DNA from: Armatimonadota bacterium
GTDB lineage: Bacteria; Bacteroidota; Ignavibacteria; OLB7
Reading direction: 5' to 3'
Length of the DNA stretch: 64,000 nucleotides
NCBI GenBank assembly: GCA_020850315.1
Contig: JADZEY010000045.1
Location: forward strand, 1-64,000
Shown here: in pieces, positions 42,351-51,205 of the stretch
Position numbering within the stretch: the first letter of the stretch is position 1
Layout: each line of letters starts with the position of its first letter
Made by a program: the position numbers and the translations under genes
Notes under the pieces: generated by a model
Told to the model about the DNA's origin: nothing
What the model saw: the letters and a program-made list of their open reading frames with translations, nothing else
Databases searched by the model: none

Positions 42351-45125
42351 TTGAACTGTTTGAAGGGCACATCCATTGTGCCGTCAGCTTTTTTCCATCC
42401 ACAACTTCGGATTCCTCTCTTGCAATCGCTGCTAAAAACCAAACTGTTTGTTGTCCGCCCGCAACCACGAATTGTTCGGCGGCAGCAGGCCGGAAGACGC
42501 ATTGACCAACTGCCACAGCATCGCCTGACGCTGATCTCGGCCCCGCCAGGGTTCGGCAAAACCACCTTGCTTGGCGCGTGGATTGAACGCACCAGTTTCC
42601 CAACAGCATGGGTATCTCTAGACAACGGCGATAACGACCCACACCGTTTTTTTTCCTACCTGACCGAAGCCCTATCAATGCTGCATCCGCACGTTGGCGA
42701 GGCTGCACGCCAGGCGTTGCAACTAAGCCGTACGCCCCAGCCAGAGGCAATCCTTACCTCCTTGCTCAACGATATCGCCACCATCCCGACCCCCTTCCTT
42801 TTGGCGTTCGATGATTACCACGTGATTGAGCAACCTGCCGTCCACGAAGCCTTGTTGTTTCTGCTGGAACACTCTCCTGCGGTTCTTCACGTTGCCATCA
42901 CCACGCGGGTGGATCTGCCGATACCGTTGGCGCGGTTCCGGGTGCGCGGGCAGTTGTTGGAGATTCGTGCGGCAGACCTTCGGTTCAGCAACGATGAGGT
43001 TGGGCGTTTTTTTAACGACACCATGCAGTTGGGGTTATCGCAAGAAAATCTTGCATTGCTTCAGCAAAAAACCGAAGGCTGGGTTGCTGGGCTTCAAATG
43101 GCCGCGCTTAGCCTGCATGGCCGCCAGGATACCGATCATTTTATTGAGGAGTTTAGCGGTGCCGACCGCTACATCCTTGATTACTTGCTGGAAGAGGTGA
43201 TACGCCAACTGCCGCAACAGACGCAGCGAATGATTGTGCAACTCTCCCTGATAGAACGGTTCTGCGCCCCCCTTTGCGAAGCCGTCACCGGAAGCGACAA
43301 CGGTGTGGAGTTGCTGGAACAGCTTGAGCGTGCAAACCTCTTTCTGATCTCCTTGGATAACCGCCGCCAGTGGTACCGCTACCACCACCTGTTTGCCGAT
43401 CTGCTGCAACACCGAATGAGCGGCCAAGCCGAGGAAGTAGCTGGCGTGCACATGCGCGCCGCACACTGGTTTGCCGAGCAACACCTTCTGCGTGAAGCAG
43501 CCAGCCACGCCATCAGCAGCGGCGATAACCAGACGGTGGCCAGCATCGCCCAACAGTTCTGGACACGGCTCCCCTCCGAAACCACAGGGTTACTGGAGGA
43601 AATGCTGCAAGCAATTCCCCCTGAACTGATCCGAACCCACCCCAAGCTGCTGATGTTGCAAGGGTGGGCCCATGCGTTTGGATACCAGATTGAAAACGCA
43701 GCCGAAGCCATGGCGGTGCTTGCAACGCTGCTGAGCAAAACAAGCGAAGAAATAGCCGCCGAAGATCTGCAGGAACTGCAAGGGCAGATGCACGCCCTGC
43801 TGGCAGTCATCGCGCGCGAGTCGAACAAGGCTGCCGAAACAATCCACCATGCCAAGCAGGCAATCCGATTGATACCGGAGCGCGCGCCGGGAACACAGGG
43901 CTACATGTGGCTAACAACGCACGGCCTGTTTTACGTGCTTCAAGGGGATGCTCACCATGCCGAAGGGAACGTCCGCCAAGCAATGGAGTGCTTCCACCGT
44001 GGGGTGGCCTACGCCAACCGAACAAAGGATTATCACTCCATGTACATTGCCCTGTGCGACCGCGCCCGCGAGCAACTTCGGTTGGGGGAGCTGACCGCAG
44101 CAATGGCTTCGATTGATGAAGCGGAGCAGACCATTAACATTGTTCCAAAAATGCTTTCGCGGGCAACCCTTCAGCATGATGTCCAGGCGGAGATTTGTTT
44201 TGAGCGCGGGGAGTTCCAGCAATCCAAGCAAGCAACCGAGGCCGCGCGGGTAATGAACGACAACCGCCGCCCGCTCATCACGATTCAGGGGAACAAGCGA
44301 CTGTTTTACATCAGTGTGATGCAGGGGAACTGGGGGGATGCCGAACGGCTGATTGCCGAGAACGAATCTATCTCGCTGCCCGCATACTCAGCCCGGTTTG
44401 TTTCCATCATTGAGCTGATGCGTGCCGAGCGGGATCTGCACCACCAGCATCACGCTGCGGTGCGGGATTGGATTGAACGATTTTTTGGCGAGCAGAGCGG
44501 CCAGATTCCGCAACGCAATTATTTCATGCGGGCGTTGGAGCAACTGTTCCACATCCGCGCCCTGATTGTGCTGGGTGAGTTTGACCAAGCCGAAGCCCTG
44601 ATAGAATCATTGCTTGCCGAGTTTGAGGAGCGTGGTCTGCTTCCGTATGTGCTTCGGCTGTTGGCCATGCGGGCAATCCTTCACCAAGCAAACGGCCACC
44701 AGGAACGCGCATTCGACCAGCTTGGCGAAGCATTGCGGCGGGGTGCAGCCGAAGGGTTCATCGCGCCGTTTGCCGAGCTGCGCGATCACATTGGCAAGCT
44801 GCTTACCCAGCATCGGCGCGCACCACGGCGGCGGGGTGGCGTGCGGGAATCATACCTGAACGCAGTCTGCAACGCTTGCGGCGTGGATGCCCCAATCACC
44901 GCCACCCCGGAAGAACGGGGCGATGGAGAGATTATACCGTTGACAAACCGTGAGTTGGAGATTCTTGGGTTAATGGCGCAAGGGTTTTCCAACCGTGAGA
45001 TTGGGAAGCGGCTGTATGTTTCGACGAACACTATCAAAACACACATTGCCAATCTGTTGGATAAGCTGGAAGCCAGCAATCGGATTGAGGCGATTGCACG
45101 GGCGCAGCAAGCCGGAGTGCTGTGA
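42351..45125 (+). CDS. MalT-like large LuxR-family transcriptional activator (LAL type)
   Basis: About 900 residues: an N-terminal P-loop NTPase (Walker A APPGFGKTTLL near 64-74; AFDDYHVIEQPAVHE as the Walker B region), a long helical TPR-like sensor domain, and a C-terminal LuxR DNA-binding domain (LTNRELEILGLMAQGFSNREIGKRL and TNTIKTHIANLLDKLEASNR in separate blocks). Members bind an inducer and ATP, oligomerise and activate operons, MalT being the type. The first codon is uncertain: the open frame begins with TTG at 42351, and family alignment suggests the protein may start nearer LLKTKLFVVRP (residue 28). The target genes are not evident. Confidence 0.85.
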   Translation: MNCLKGTSIVPSAFFHPQLRIPLLQSLLKTKLFVVRPQPRIVRRQQAGRRIDQLPQHRLTLISAPPGFGKTTLLGAWIERTSFPTAWVSLDNGDNDPHRFFSYLTEALSMLHPHVGEAARQALQLSRTPQPEAILTSLLNDIATIPTPFLLAFDDYHVIEQPAVHEALLFLLEHSPAVLHVAITTRVDLPIPLARFRVRGQLLEIRAADLRFSNDEVGRFFNDTMQLGLSQENLALLQQKTEGWVAGLQMAALSLHGRQDTDHFIEEFSGADRYILDYLLEEVIRQLPQQTQRMIVQLSLIERFCAPLCEAVTGSDNGVELLEQLERANLFLISLDNRRQWYRYHHLFADLLQHRMSGQAEEVAGVHMRAAHWFAEQHLLREAASHAISSGDNQTVASIAQQFWTRLPSETTGLLEEMLQAIPPELIRTHPKLLMLQGWAHAFGYQIENAAEAMAVLATLLSKTSEEIAAEDLQELQGQMHALLAVIARESNKAAETIHHAKQAIRLIPERAPGTQGYMWLTTHGLFYVLQGDAHHAEGNVRQAMECFHRGVAYANRTKDYHSMYIALCDRAREQLRLGELTAAMASIDEAEQTINIVPKMLSRATLQHDVQAEICFERGEFQQSKQATEAARVMNDNRRPLITIQGNKRLFYISVMQGNWGDAERLIAENESISLPAYSARFVSIIELMRAERDLHHQHHAAVRDWIERFFGEQSGQIPQRNYFMRALEQLFHIRALIVLGEFDQAEALIESLLAEFEERGLLPYVLRLLAMRAILHQANGHQERAFDQLGEALRRGAAEGFIAPFAELRDHIGKLLTQHRRAPRRRGGVRESYLNAVCNACGVDAPITATPEERGDGEIIPLTNRELEILGLMAQGFSNREIGKRLYVSTNTIKTHIANLLDKLEASNRIEAIARAQQAGVL

Positions 45126-45134
45126 CAGGGAAGC

Positions 45135-45180
45135 CAGCACAGTTGGCCAGCACAGTTGGCCAGCACAGTTGGCCAGCACC
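45135..45180. repeat. Three perfect 13-bp repeats after the LuxR gene
   Basis: CAGCACAGTTGGC occurs three times head to tail (45135-45173) followed by a partial fourth copy, immediately after the LuxR stop. The period of 13 differs from the heptamer arrays. No hairpin-terminator function is obvious. Confidence 0.9.
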
Positions 45181-45198
45181 ATGCGGCAGCACACACGA

Positions 45199-46203
45199 TT
45201 AGTGAATATCCCGTTCTTTTTTTACCGGCTTCACCCTGCGCAAGTTCATGGTGACCAGCAGCCAGCGCCAGTGCTGAAGCAAGCGGCGCAGCGGTATCAC
45301 TTTGCGGTTGGCCAGCACTGGGCCAATGCCTTTCAGCCCATCAACCATTCCCCGGAGCACTTCAGCCGCAGCCTTTGGCCTTCCTTTCAGCAGTGGCATA
45401 ATAACCCAGCGGGCAACGTGCAGTTCGTACATCAACACTGCCACCGGAAGCGGAAGGTGACGGAAGGAGTTCCACAGGTCGTTGCGGGCAACGATGCGAT
45501 ACACCCGTTGCGGGGCAAACGCACGGGGCGCGCTTCGGTGCACCACGGCATATGCTGGGTGCAGAACCGTTGGGATGTTATGATACATCAGCAGCAATGC
45601 CAGCCCATGCTCCTCTCCACCCCAAAACAACCGTTCATCATAGCCAGTAGTTTGTTGGATTGCTTCGCGCCGGAAACACATCCCAGCCCCCACCACTAAC
45701 GCTGCCTCGAAGCCACCATTCCCCAAACGATGGCGCGCAACCTGGGCTGGGTCGCCAAACTCCAGCAGCCCGGAAAAGGCGTTGAAGCAGTAAAAACAAA
45801 GCCCACCAAACCGTGGATTGGCTGTTAGGAACTCCACCACACCACGCAGCGTTGCAGGGCTTTCTGGCGCGCTGTCATCATCGAACATAAAAATGAACGG
45901 AGCGGTGCTTGTCAGCATCACGCGGTTGCGGGCAACGGGGCCCTGGTTTGTGGGAAGCTCTATCACCCGCACCCTTGCCCCATATCGCTTACTCACTACA
46001 TGTGGCGTTCCGTCGCTGCTGGCATTATCAATCACGGTGATCTGTAGCCGCTCTGGGGGATAATCACTGGATAGCAAAATTTCAATCGTCTGCAACGTCT
46101 CGGCAACGCGATTGAAACTGAGAATCCCAACCTCAATGTTGGGTAACTGATCGTCGGGAATGGCCGCAGGAGCGTTCTGCATGATTGGGCTGGATGGCAA
46201 CAT
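45199..46203 (-). CDS. Family 2 glycosyltransferase
   Basis: About 334 residues with the GT-A nucleotide-sugar fold: an N-terminal VGILSFNRVAETLQTIE, then DNASSDGTPHVV, then the metal-binding D-x-D at FMFDDDSAPE, and a later acidic GEEHGLALLL region that includes the likely catalytic base. It should transfer a sugar to a polysaccharide or lipid acceptor at the cytoplasmic face. Start choice is uncertain: GTG at 46221, ATG at 46203 or ATG at 46182 all precede the first strand. It is divergent from feoA and convergent with the LuxR gene. Confidence 0.88.
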   Translation of the reverse strand: MLPSSPIMQNAPAAIPDDQLPNIEVGILSFNRVAETLQTIEILLSSDYPPERLQITVIDNASSDGTPHVVSKRYGARVRVIELPTNQGPVARNRVMLTSTAPFIFMFDDDSAPESPATLRGVVEFLTANPRFGGLCFYCFNAFSGLLEFGDPAQVARHRLGNGGFEAALVVGAGMCFRREAIQQTTGYDERLFWGGEEHGLALLLMYHNIPTVLHPAYAVVHRSAPRAFAPQRVYRIVARNDLWNSFRHLPLPVAVLMYELHVARWVIMPLLKGRPKAAAEVLRGMVDGLKGIGPVLANRKVIPLRRLLQHWRWLLVTMNLRRVKPVKKERDIH

Positions 46204-46266
46204 TGCTTCAGCAAGATACACCCTTGCGGCAATCCATTACAGGGCGTTTCCTGGCCCTGCGATTCC

Positions 46267-46297
46267 TTGCCGAACTGCTACCAACGGCGTATGTTAG
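46267..46297 (+). promoter_or_regulatory. Candidate promoter for the feo operon
   Basis: TTG (46267-46269) and TATGTTAG (46290-46297) are separated by 20 bases, close to the Bacteroidetes consensus. A short hairpin (AGCAGC at 46312-46317 with GCTGCT at 46324-46329) and a run of eight T (46334-46341) lie between it and the feoA ATG at 46357 and could act as a leader terminator or attenuator. Confidence 0.5.
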
Positions 46298-46356
46298 ATC
46301 AAGTCTGAATAAGCAGCGGTGTAGCTGCTGCCCTTTTTTTTCCGCTTTTAAAGTCC

Positions 46357-46596
46357 ATGCCCTCTTCCGAACCGGTATCGCTAGTCAAACTCCGCAAAGG
46401 CGACCACGGGGTGCTTCTGACACTACCGGAACAAGCCGAACTGAGGTCACAGTGCATCCGGCTGGGCATTTGCGTCGGTGCCCAAGTCCGCTGTAGCCAA
46501 CGGCTTCCCGGGGGGACAATCATCATCGAGATCGGGCGGCAAGAAATTGCAATCGGCAAAGCGCTGGCTGCGGCGATTGAGGTGAATATGGGGTAA
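46357..46596 (+). CDS. feoA: Ferrous iron transport protein A
   Basis: A 79-residue SH3-like protein that binds the membrane transporter FeoB and supports Fe(II) import. The family pattern is visible: VSLVKLRKGDHGVLLTL, LRSQCIRLGICVGAQVRC and the GTIIIEIGRQEIAI strand with G-R-x-x-I-A-I. The start at 46357 gives a normal length. It is followed 112 bp later by feoB, then a Cys-rich small gene and an MFS gene on the same strand. Confidence 0.93.
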   Translation: MPSSEPVSLVKLRKGDHGVLLTLPEQAELRSQCIRLGICVGAQVRCSQRLPGGTIIIEIGRQEIAIGKALAAAIEVNMG

Positions 46597-46708
46597 GCGA
46601 ACCGCTCATTTTCCCCCTCAGAACAATCAACTCTTGATTAAAACTTAGCGATGCTTCTTCTTCCTTTACTGATTCCTGAGCACTGATTCCCAAACACTAA
46701 TTCCCGCC

Positions 46709-48766
46709 ATGAGCAACCTAACGCCGGACGAAATCACCGAAATCCTTCCCCACCGTGGGCATCGCCACCATAATACTGGCGCAGCAACATTTCTGGAGCA
46801 AGGGAAGACACGGCTGGTGTTGGTTGGAAACCCGAACGTCGGCAAGTCCATGTTTTTTAACTACCTAACTGGGCTGTACGTTGATGTTTCCAATTTTCCG
46901 GGAACAACGGTCGAGGTTTCGCACGGGGATCATCCCAACTATGCCGTGTACGATACCCCCGGGATTTACGGCGTTAGTTCATTCAACGACGAAGAGTGCG
47001 TCGCACGTGACATCGTTCTTGAAGGCGACTTGATCCTGAACGTGGTGGATGCTGTTCATTTGGAACGTGACCTGTTCCTGACGTTGCAGCTGATTGACAT
47101 GGGGAAGAAAATGATCGTCTGCCTGAACATGATGGATGAAGCCAAAAGTCGCGGGCTATCTATCAACGTCCAGGAGCTTTCGGCACGGTTAGGGGTTCCG
47201 GTGCTTCCCACCACTGCAATCCACAAAACTGGGTTCGACCGGATGGAGGAATACCTTGCCCAATCGTGTGTTGGCAACTCCGAGCCATCGCTGCATCGCC
47301 GGCTGCACGAACTGCTGAACCGTGTTGGTTCGCAAGCGGAAGCGTTGATGGTGCTGGAAGGCGACGCTATCATTGCCGAACGCCACGGCGTTCCCCCCGG
47401 CGATGAACGCGAGCAGATTTATGTGGAACGGCGCAACCGTGTGAACCGCCTGTTGGATCGGGTGGTGACGGCTACCGCGCAGAATCGCTCCATTGCTGCA
47501 ACGTTGGGCCGGTATGCCACCAGTCCATGGTTGGGGTTCCCGTTCCTTGCTGTTATCCTGTACGCTCTCTATCTGTTTGTTGGAGTCTTCATTGCTGGCG
47601 ATGTTGTTGACCTGACGGAAGGGACAATCGGCAACCGGATGTTTGAACCCTGGGTGAAAGATCACGTTGCGGCATGGACAGCAACAGAAATTGTGGTGGA
47701 GAAAGTTGGCGAAGATGCCGCCGGTGAGGAGACGACGCTGGCCACGCGCACCTTCAATTTTGCGGAAGGGACCGATGCTAATCCGGCATTGTTGCAGCAG
47801 ATGGAGAGCTTCCGCGAAGGGGGCACCAACAACATCCGCTACAACTTCAGCAGCCCGTGGGCGGTGATTTTCTTTGGTGAGTTCGGTGCCTTCTCCATGA
47901 CCGTCACCTACTTGCTGTTTCTGCTGTTGCCGTTGGTGTTGGGGTTCTATTTATCGCTGTCGTTGCTGGAGGATTCCGGCTACTTGCCTCGGCTTGCCAC
48001 GTTTGTGGATCGGGCATTAACGATGCTTGGTTTGAACGGACGGGCAATCATTCCGCTGATTTTGGGGTTCGGTTGCGTGACGATGGCAACCATCACCACG
48101 CGGCTTCTTGGAACCGACCGTGAGAAGCGAATCGCCACCACAATCCTTCAGTTCGCCATTCCCTGCTCGGCCCAGCTTGCGGTGATTGCTGCATTGCTGG
48201 CAACCGCTGGTACCGGTGCCACACTGGTGTATGTTGCGGTTATTCTGACAGTGTTTATCACCATTGGCACGGTGCTGGATAAGGCACTTCCGGGAACTTC
48301 CTCGCCGCTGCTGTTGGACCTTCCTCCGATGCGGCTTCCGCGCCCGCGCAACGTGCTGCAAAAGACATGGGTGAAGACGCTGGCATTTATGAAAGAAGCA
48401 ACCCCCTGGTTCTTTATTGGGGCGTTGGCCGTCTCGATTCTGCAAGTCACGGGGTTGCTGCAGCAGTGGGTTGATGTTCTTGCCCCAATCACCACTGGCT
48501 GGCTGAAGCTCCCCGCCGAAGCATCGCAGGCGTTTGTGATGGGGCTGGTTCGCCGCGATTTCGGCGCGGCAGGGCTGTACGAAATGACCCTGACCCCAAT
48601 GCAGATCGTGGTGGCCTTAACCACTATCACCCTGTTCGTTCCCTGCATTGCCTCGCTGATGGTGATGCTGAAAGAACGTGGCACACGCGAAGGGTTGGTG
48701 ATCTGGGTTGGAAGTTGGATTCTGGCGTTTGGCGTTGGCGGGCTGGTGGCACTGGTGGTGATCTAA
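46709..48766 (+). CDS. feoB: Ferrous iron transporter FeoB
   Basis: A 685-residue inner-membrane Fe(II) importer with an N-terminal GTPase. G1 is at 40-47 (GNPNVGKS), switch I FPGTTVEVS, G3 DTPG at 82-85, G4 LNMMDEAK. The membrane part has the two Gate domains and a long periplasmic insertion (about 285-400). The pore motif that usually reads G-F-G-C-x-V-P-A is replaced by GFGCVTMATITTR, as in the Geobacter/Chloroflexi subtype. The second Gate region is present (FVMGLVRRDFGAAGL). The N-terminal 30 residues are an unusual His-rich lead (PHRGHRHHNTG) that could bind metal. Confidence 0.95.
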   Translation: MSNLTPDEITEILPHRGHRHHNTGAATFLEQGKTRLVLVGNPNVGKSMFFNYLTGLYVDVSNFPGTTVEVSHGDHPNYAVYDTPGIYGVSSFNDEECVARDIVLEGDLILNVVDAVHLERDLFLTLQLIDMGKKMIVCLNMMDEAKSRGLSINVQELSARLGVPVLPTTAIHKTGFDRMEEYLAQSCVGNSEPSLHRRLHELLNRVGSQAEALMVLEGDAIIAERHGVPPGDEREQIYVERRNRVNRLLDRVVTATAQNRSIAATLGRYATSPWLGFPFLAVILYALYLFVGVFIAGDVVDLTEGTIGNRMFEPWVKDHVAAWTATEIVVEKVGEDAAGEETTLATRTFNFAEGTDANPALLQQMESFREGGTNNIRYNFSSPWAVIFFGEFGAFSMTVTYLLFLLLPLVLGFYLSLSLLEDSGYLPRLATFVDRALTMLGLNGRAIIPLILGFGCVTMATITTRLLGTDREKRIATTILQFAIPCSAQLAVIAALLATAGTGATLVYVAVILTVFITIGTVLDKALPGTSSPLLLDLPPMRLPRPRNVLQKTWVKTLAFMKEATPWFFIGALAVSILQVTGLLQQWVDVLAPITTGWLKLPAEASQAFVMGLVRRDFGAAGLYEMTLTPMQIVVALTTITLFVPCIASLMVMLKERGTREGLVIWVGSWILAFGVGGLVALVVI

Positions 48767-48796
48767 ACTGAAACCCCGCAACAGGGGGGAGGCACA

Positions 48797-49066
48797 ATGA
48801 TGTTCGGCAAAAAAAAATCAGCAACCGCCCCGCAGCCGCTGCCCGAGCAGGTTTCCATCCCGATACTGAACGGGCAAGCAGTGCTAACGCTGGATGAGCA
48901 GTTGGAGCTTGAGGCCCGCACTTGCCCAACGTGCGGCTACGCCATCACCAACCCGATGAACGACCGTTGCCCCCGCTGCTTCGGCGTGGTTCCGCTAAGC
49001 GAACACACCAACTGCGGCCAATGCTCGCACCAAGGAAATTGCACCTACGCCGGACGCTCACACTAG
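48797..49066 (+). CDS. Cys-rich small protein of the feo cluster
   Basis: An 89-residue soluble protein with three Cys pairs: CPTC near 53-56, CPRC near 69-72 and CGQCSHQGNC near 83. This pattern would bind zinc or an iron-sulfur cluster. It begins behind GGGGGGAGG, 30 bp after feoB, and ends 4 bp before the MFS gene, so it is part of the feo operon. It may be an analogue of FeoC or of FeoB-associated Cys-rich proteins, but it does not match either by sequence that I can see. The Fe link is from context. Confidence 0.8.
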   Translation: MMFGKKKSATAPQPLPEQVSIPILNGQAVLTLDEQLELEARTCPTCGYAITNPMNDRCPRCFGVVPLSEHTNCGQCSHQGNCTYAGRSH

Positions 49067-49070
49067 CTCC

Positions 49071-50315
49071 ATGCCGAACGATTCTTCTTCGCTTCTTTCC
49101 CGCCGGTTCCCCGCGCTAACCCATCGCGACTTCCGGTTGTTGTGGTTTGGGCAGATAGTGTCCATTGCCGGGTCGCAGATGCAGAACGTGGCAATCTTCT
49201 ACCAGATTGACGCAATCACCCGCTCCAAAACGATGCTGGCGTTGGTGGGGCTTGTGCGGTTTGTGCCGATTGTGGTGTTCGCGCTGATTGGCGGCGTCGT
49301 GGCCGATGCACGCAACCGCCGGGGGATCATGTTCATCACCCAAAGCCTGATGATGGCCTCGGCAATCGGGCTTGGTGTGGTGACGTTGTTCAGCGAACAG
49401 CTTGACCCGTGGACTCACTCCTGGATCATACTTGGGCTTACCGGACTTACCGCTGCGGCTGGCGCGTTCGATAACCCCGCCCGCCAAGCGTTGATCCCCA
49501 ATCTTGTTCCCCCCGAACACCTTCCGAACGCAGTGAGCTTAAACACCACAATGTTCCAAGCGGCAATGATTATCGGGCCGGCAATGGCCGGTGTGCTGAT
49601 TGGGCAGGTGGGGGTGAAAGGGGTCTATTGGTTCAATGCTGCCACGTTCCTTGCGGTGATTGCTGCGTTGCTGATGATGCGCGTTGTGGAACGACATGGC
49701 GAGGAACGCCCCCAGATCAGCATTGCAGCAATGTTGGAAGGGCTGAAGTTCGTCCGGCGCGCAAGGGTGATCTACTCCACCATGCTGCTCGATTTCTTCG
49801 CCACGTTCTTCTCATCGGCCACCGCGCTGCTGCCGGTGTTCGCACGCGAGGTGCTGCATATTGGGCCGGAGAAGTTAGGGATACTGTACGCTGCCGAGGC
49901 TGTTGGGTCGTTGTTGGCGGGAATTGTGATGTCGTCGTTGGGTGATATTCGGCGGAAAGGGTGGGTGCTATTGTGGTCGGTGGCGGCGTATGGCGCGGCC
50001 ACTGCCATTTACGGCTTCTCGGCAGATTACTGGCTGTCGTTGCTGATGCTTGGGTTGGTGGGGGTGGGGGATTCGATCAGTACAGTGCTTCGGGTATCCA
50101 TCCGCCAGCTGTTCACTCCCGATCATATTCGGGGAAGAATGACCTCGGTTAATATGATCTTTTTTATGGGGGGCCCGCAGCTTGGGAACATGGAGGCTGG
50201 GCTGCTTGCGGCTGCGGTCGGCGCGCCGATGTCGGTGGTGATTGGCGGGATTGCAACAGTGCTTCTGGTGGCCTTCACCGCGTGGCGATTCCCAGAATTA
50301 CGGAACTATGATTAA
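49071..50315 (+). CDS. MFS_3-family transporter (EntS-like)
   Basis: A 414-residue membrane transporter with about 12 hydrophobic helices. It starts FRLLWFGQIVSIAGSQM and has the family loop GGVVADARNRRGIMF between helices 2 and 3 and the FDNPARQALIPNLVP motif. EntS-type members export siderophores or drugs. Position directly after feoB and the Cys-rich gene (4 bp gap) makes a metal or siderophore role plausible, but many MFS_3 proteins export other compounds. Confidence 0.88.
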   Translation: MPNDSSSLLSRRFPALTHRDFRLLWFGQIVSIAGSQMQNVAIFYQIDAITRSKTMLALVGLVRFVPIVVFALIGGVVADARNRRGIMFITQSLMMASAIGLGVVTLFSEQLDPWTHSWIILGLTGLTAAAGAFDNPARQALIPNLVPPEHLPNAVSLNTTMFQAAMIIGPAMAGVLIGQVGVKGVYWFNAATFLAVIAALLMMRVVERHGEERPQISIAAMLEGLKFVRRARVIYSTMLLDFFATFFSSATALLPVFAREVLHIGPEKLGILYAAEAVGSLLAGIVMSSLGDIRRKGWVLLWSVAAYGAATAIYGFSADYWLSLLMLGLVGVGDSISTVLRVSIRQLFTPDHIRGRMTSVNMIFFMGGPQLGNMEAGLLAAAVGAPMSVVIGGIATVLLVAFTAWRFPELRNYD

Positions 50316-50350
50316 CAATGGCAGTGCGGTGATTGGGTGGTACTCACAAC

Positions 50351-50794
50351 CTACTCTTCCTGCAAGTGCTTAATCATCCGCAGCAAGTTGCTGTGGTTGG
50401 TGGCGGTGGTGTAGTCAACGTCATCCATCACCAAGTGGATGATATGAACCCCCAAGCCGCCACGCCGCATTTGTTCGAAGTAGCGATACATATCCAACTG
50501 TGGCAACCCTTTGGGGTTGAACGTTTTGCCGCGATCGGTCAGGGAGATCACGAAGGAATCATCGGCTGTGCTGATCTCGAACTCGAACGACTGCGAGGGG
50601 TCGCCACCGTAGGAGTGTTTGATGATGTTCGTGCAGGCTTCATCAACGGCCAGGGCAAGCTGGAACGCGGTTTGTTCATCGAAGCCGAAGCGTAACGCCT
50701 CGGCCTCCACAATCTCACGGATGTGGTTCAGCTCTTCGGTGCGTGTTGGAACGTCTTGCCGGAAGCAGATAGTATGATTGGGCTTGTTCTGCAT
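50351..50794 (-). CDS. RsbW/SpoIIAB-like anti-sigma-type histidine kinase
   Basis: From the ATG at 50794 the product has 147 residues: an HATPase_c fold with N box QLALAVDEACTNIIKHSYGG, G1-like LTDRGKTFNP and G2-like RRGGLGVHIIHLVMD. This family phosphorylates STAS antagonists and sequesters a sigma factor or another partner. It is last in a three-gene operon after the STAS and phosphatase genes; spacing to the STAS gene is 7 bp. The partner (sigma factor) is not encoded nearby, so the output is unknown. Confidence 0.92.
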   Translation of the reverse strand: MQNKPNHTICFRQDVPTRTEELNHIREIVEAEALRFGFDEQTAFQLALAVDEACTNIIKHSYGGDPSQSFEFEISTADDSFVISLTDRGKTFNPKGLPQLDMYRYFEQMRRGGLGVHIIHLVMDDVDYTTATNHSNLLRMIKHLQEE

Positions 50795-50801
50795 ACTGCC
50801 G

Positions 50802-51167
50802 TTAGCCGATCGCTTCGTTACGCTCGATAAACCGTTGCCGTGCCTGCTGCTCGTCATCATAAATCTCATACAGCATCGGGAATCCTAACAGATCGAAGAC
50901 GTTGTACACTTTTGGCGACATCCCTGCCAACTTGATATCCCCCTGATTGCCCCGAACGTCCTCGATAAAAGCCATAAACACCCCCAAGCCCGCGCTGGAG
51001 ATATAGGTAAGGTCCCGAAAGTTGACAATGATGTTGTAATTCTGGTCGCTTACCAGCCGCTGCAAGGTTTGCTCAAGCTGCGGCGCAGTGTGGGCATCCA
51101 GATACCCGTTCAGGTCCACGACCTGGGCCGGGTGGTTATCGCGGATGGCTACCGTAAACTGGCTCAT
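50802..51167 (-). CDS. STAS-domain anti-sigma factor antagonist (RsbV-like)
   Basis: A 121-residue single STAS domain starting MSQFTVAIRDNHPAQVVDL. The phosphorylated serine region DLTYISSAGLGVFM is intact. Unphosphorylated it would bind the RsbW-like kinase and free its partner. The ATG at 51167 is used because the 16 residues upstream are not in the family. It lies 38 bp downstream of the SpoIIE phosphatase stop. Confidence 0.93.
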   Translation of the reverse strand: MSQFTVAIRDNHPAQVVDLNGYLDAHTAPQLEQTLQRLVSDQNYNIIVNFRDLTYISSAGLGVFMAFIEDVRGNQGDIKLAGMSPKVYNVFDLLGFPMLYEIYDDEQQARQRFIERNEAIG

Positions 51168-51205
51168 GTTGTTGCTGTTGAAAAAGAAAAGTTCATTCTG
51201 AAGAA

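Noticed and set aside
41821..42750. 309-codon minus-strand open frame
   Set aside because: Runs through the GA tract (poly Ser/Leu) and the LuxR start; no domain, no start context.
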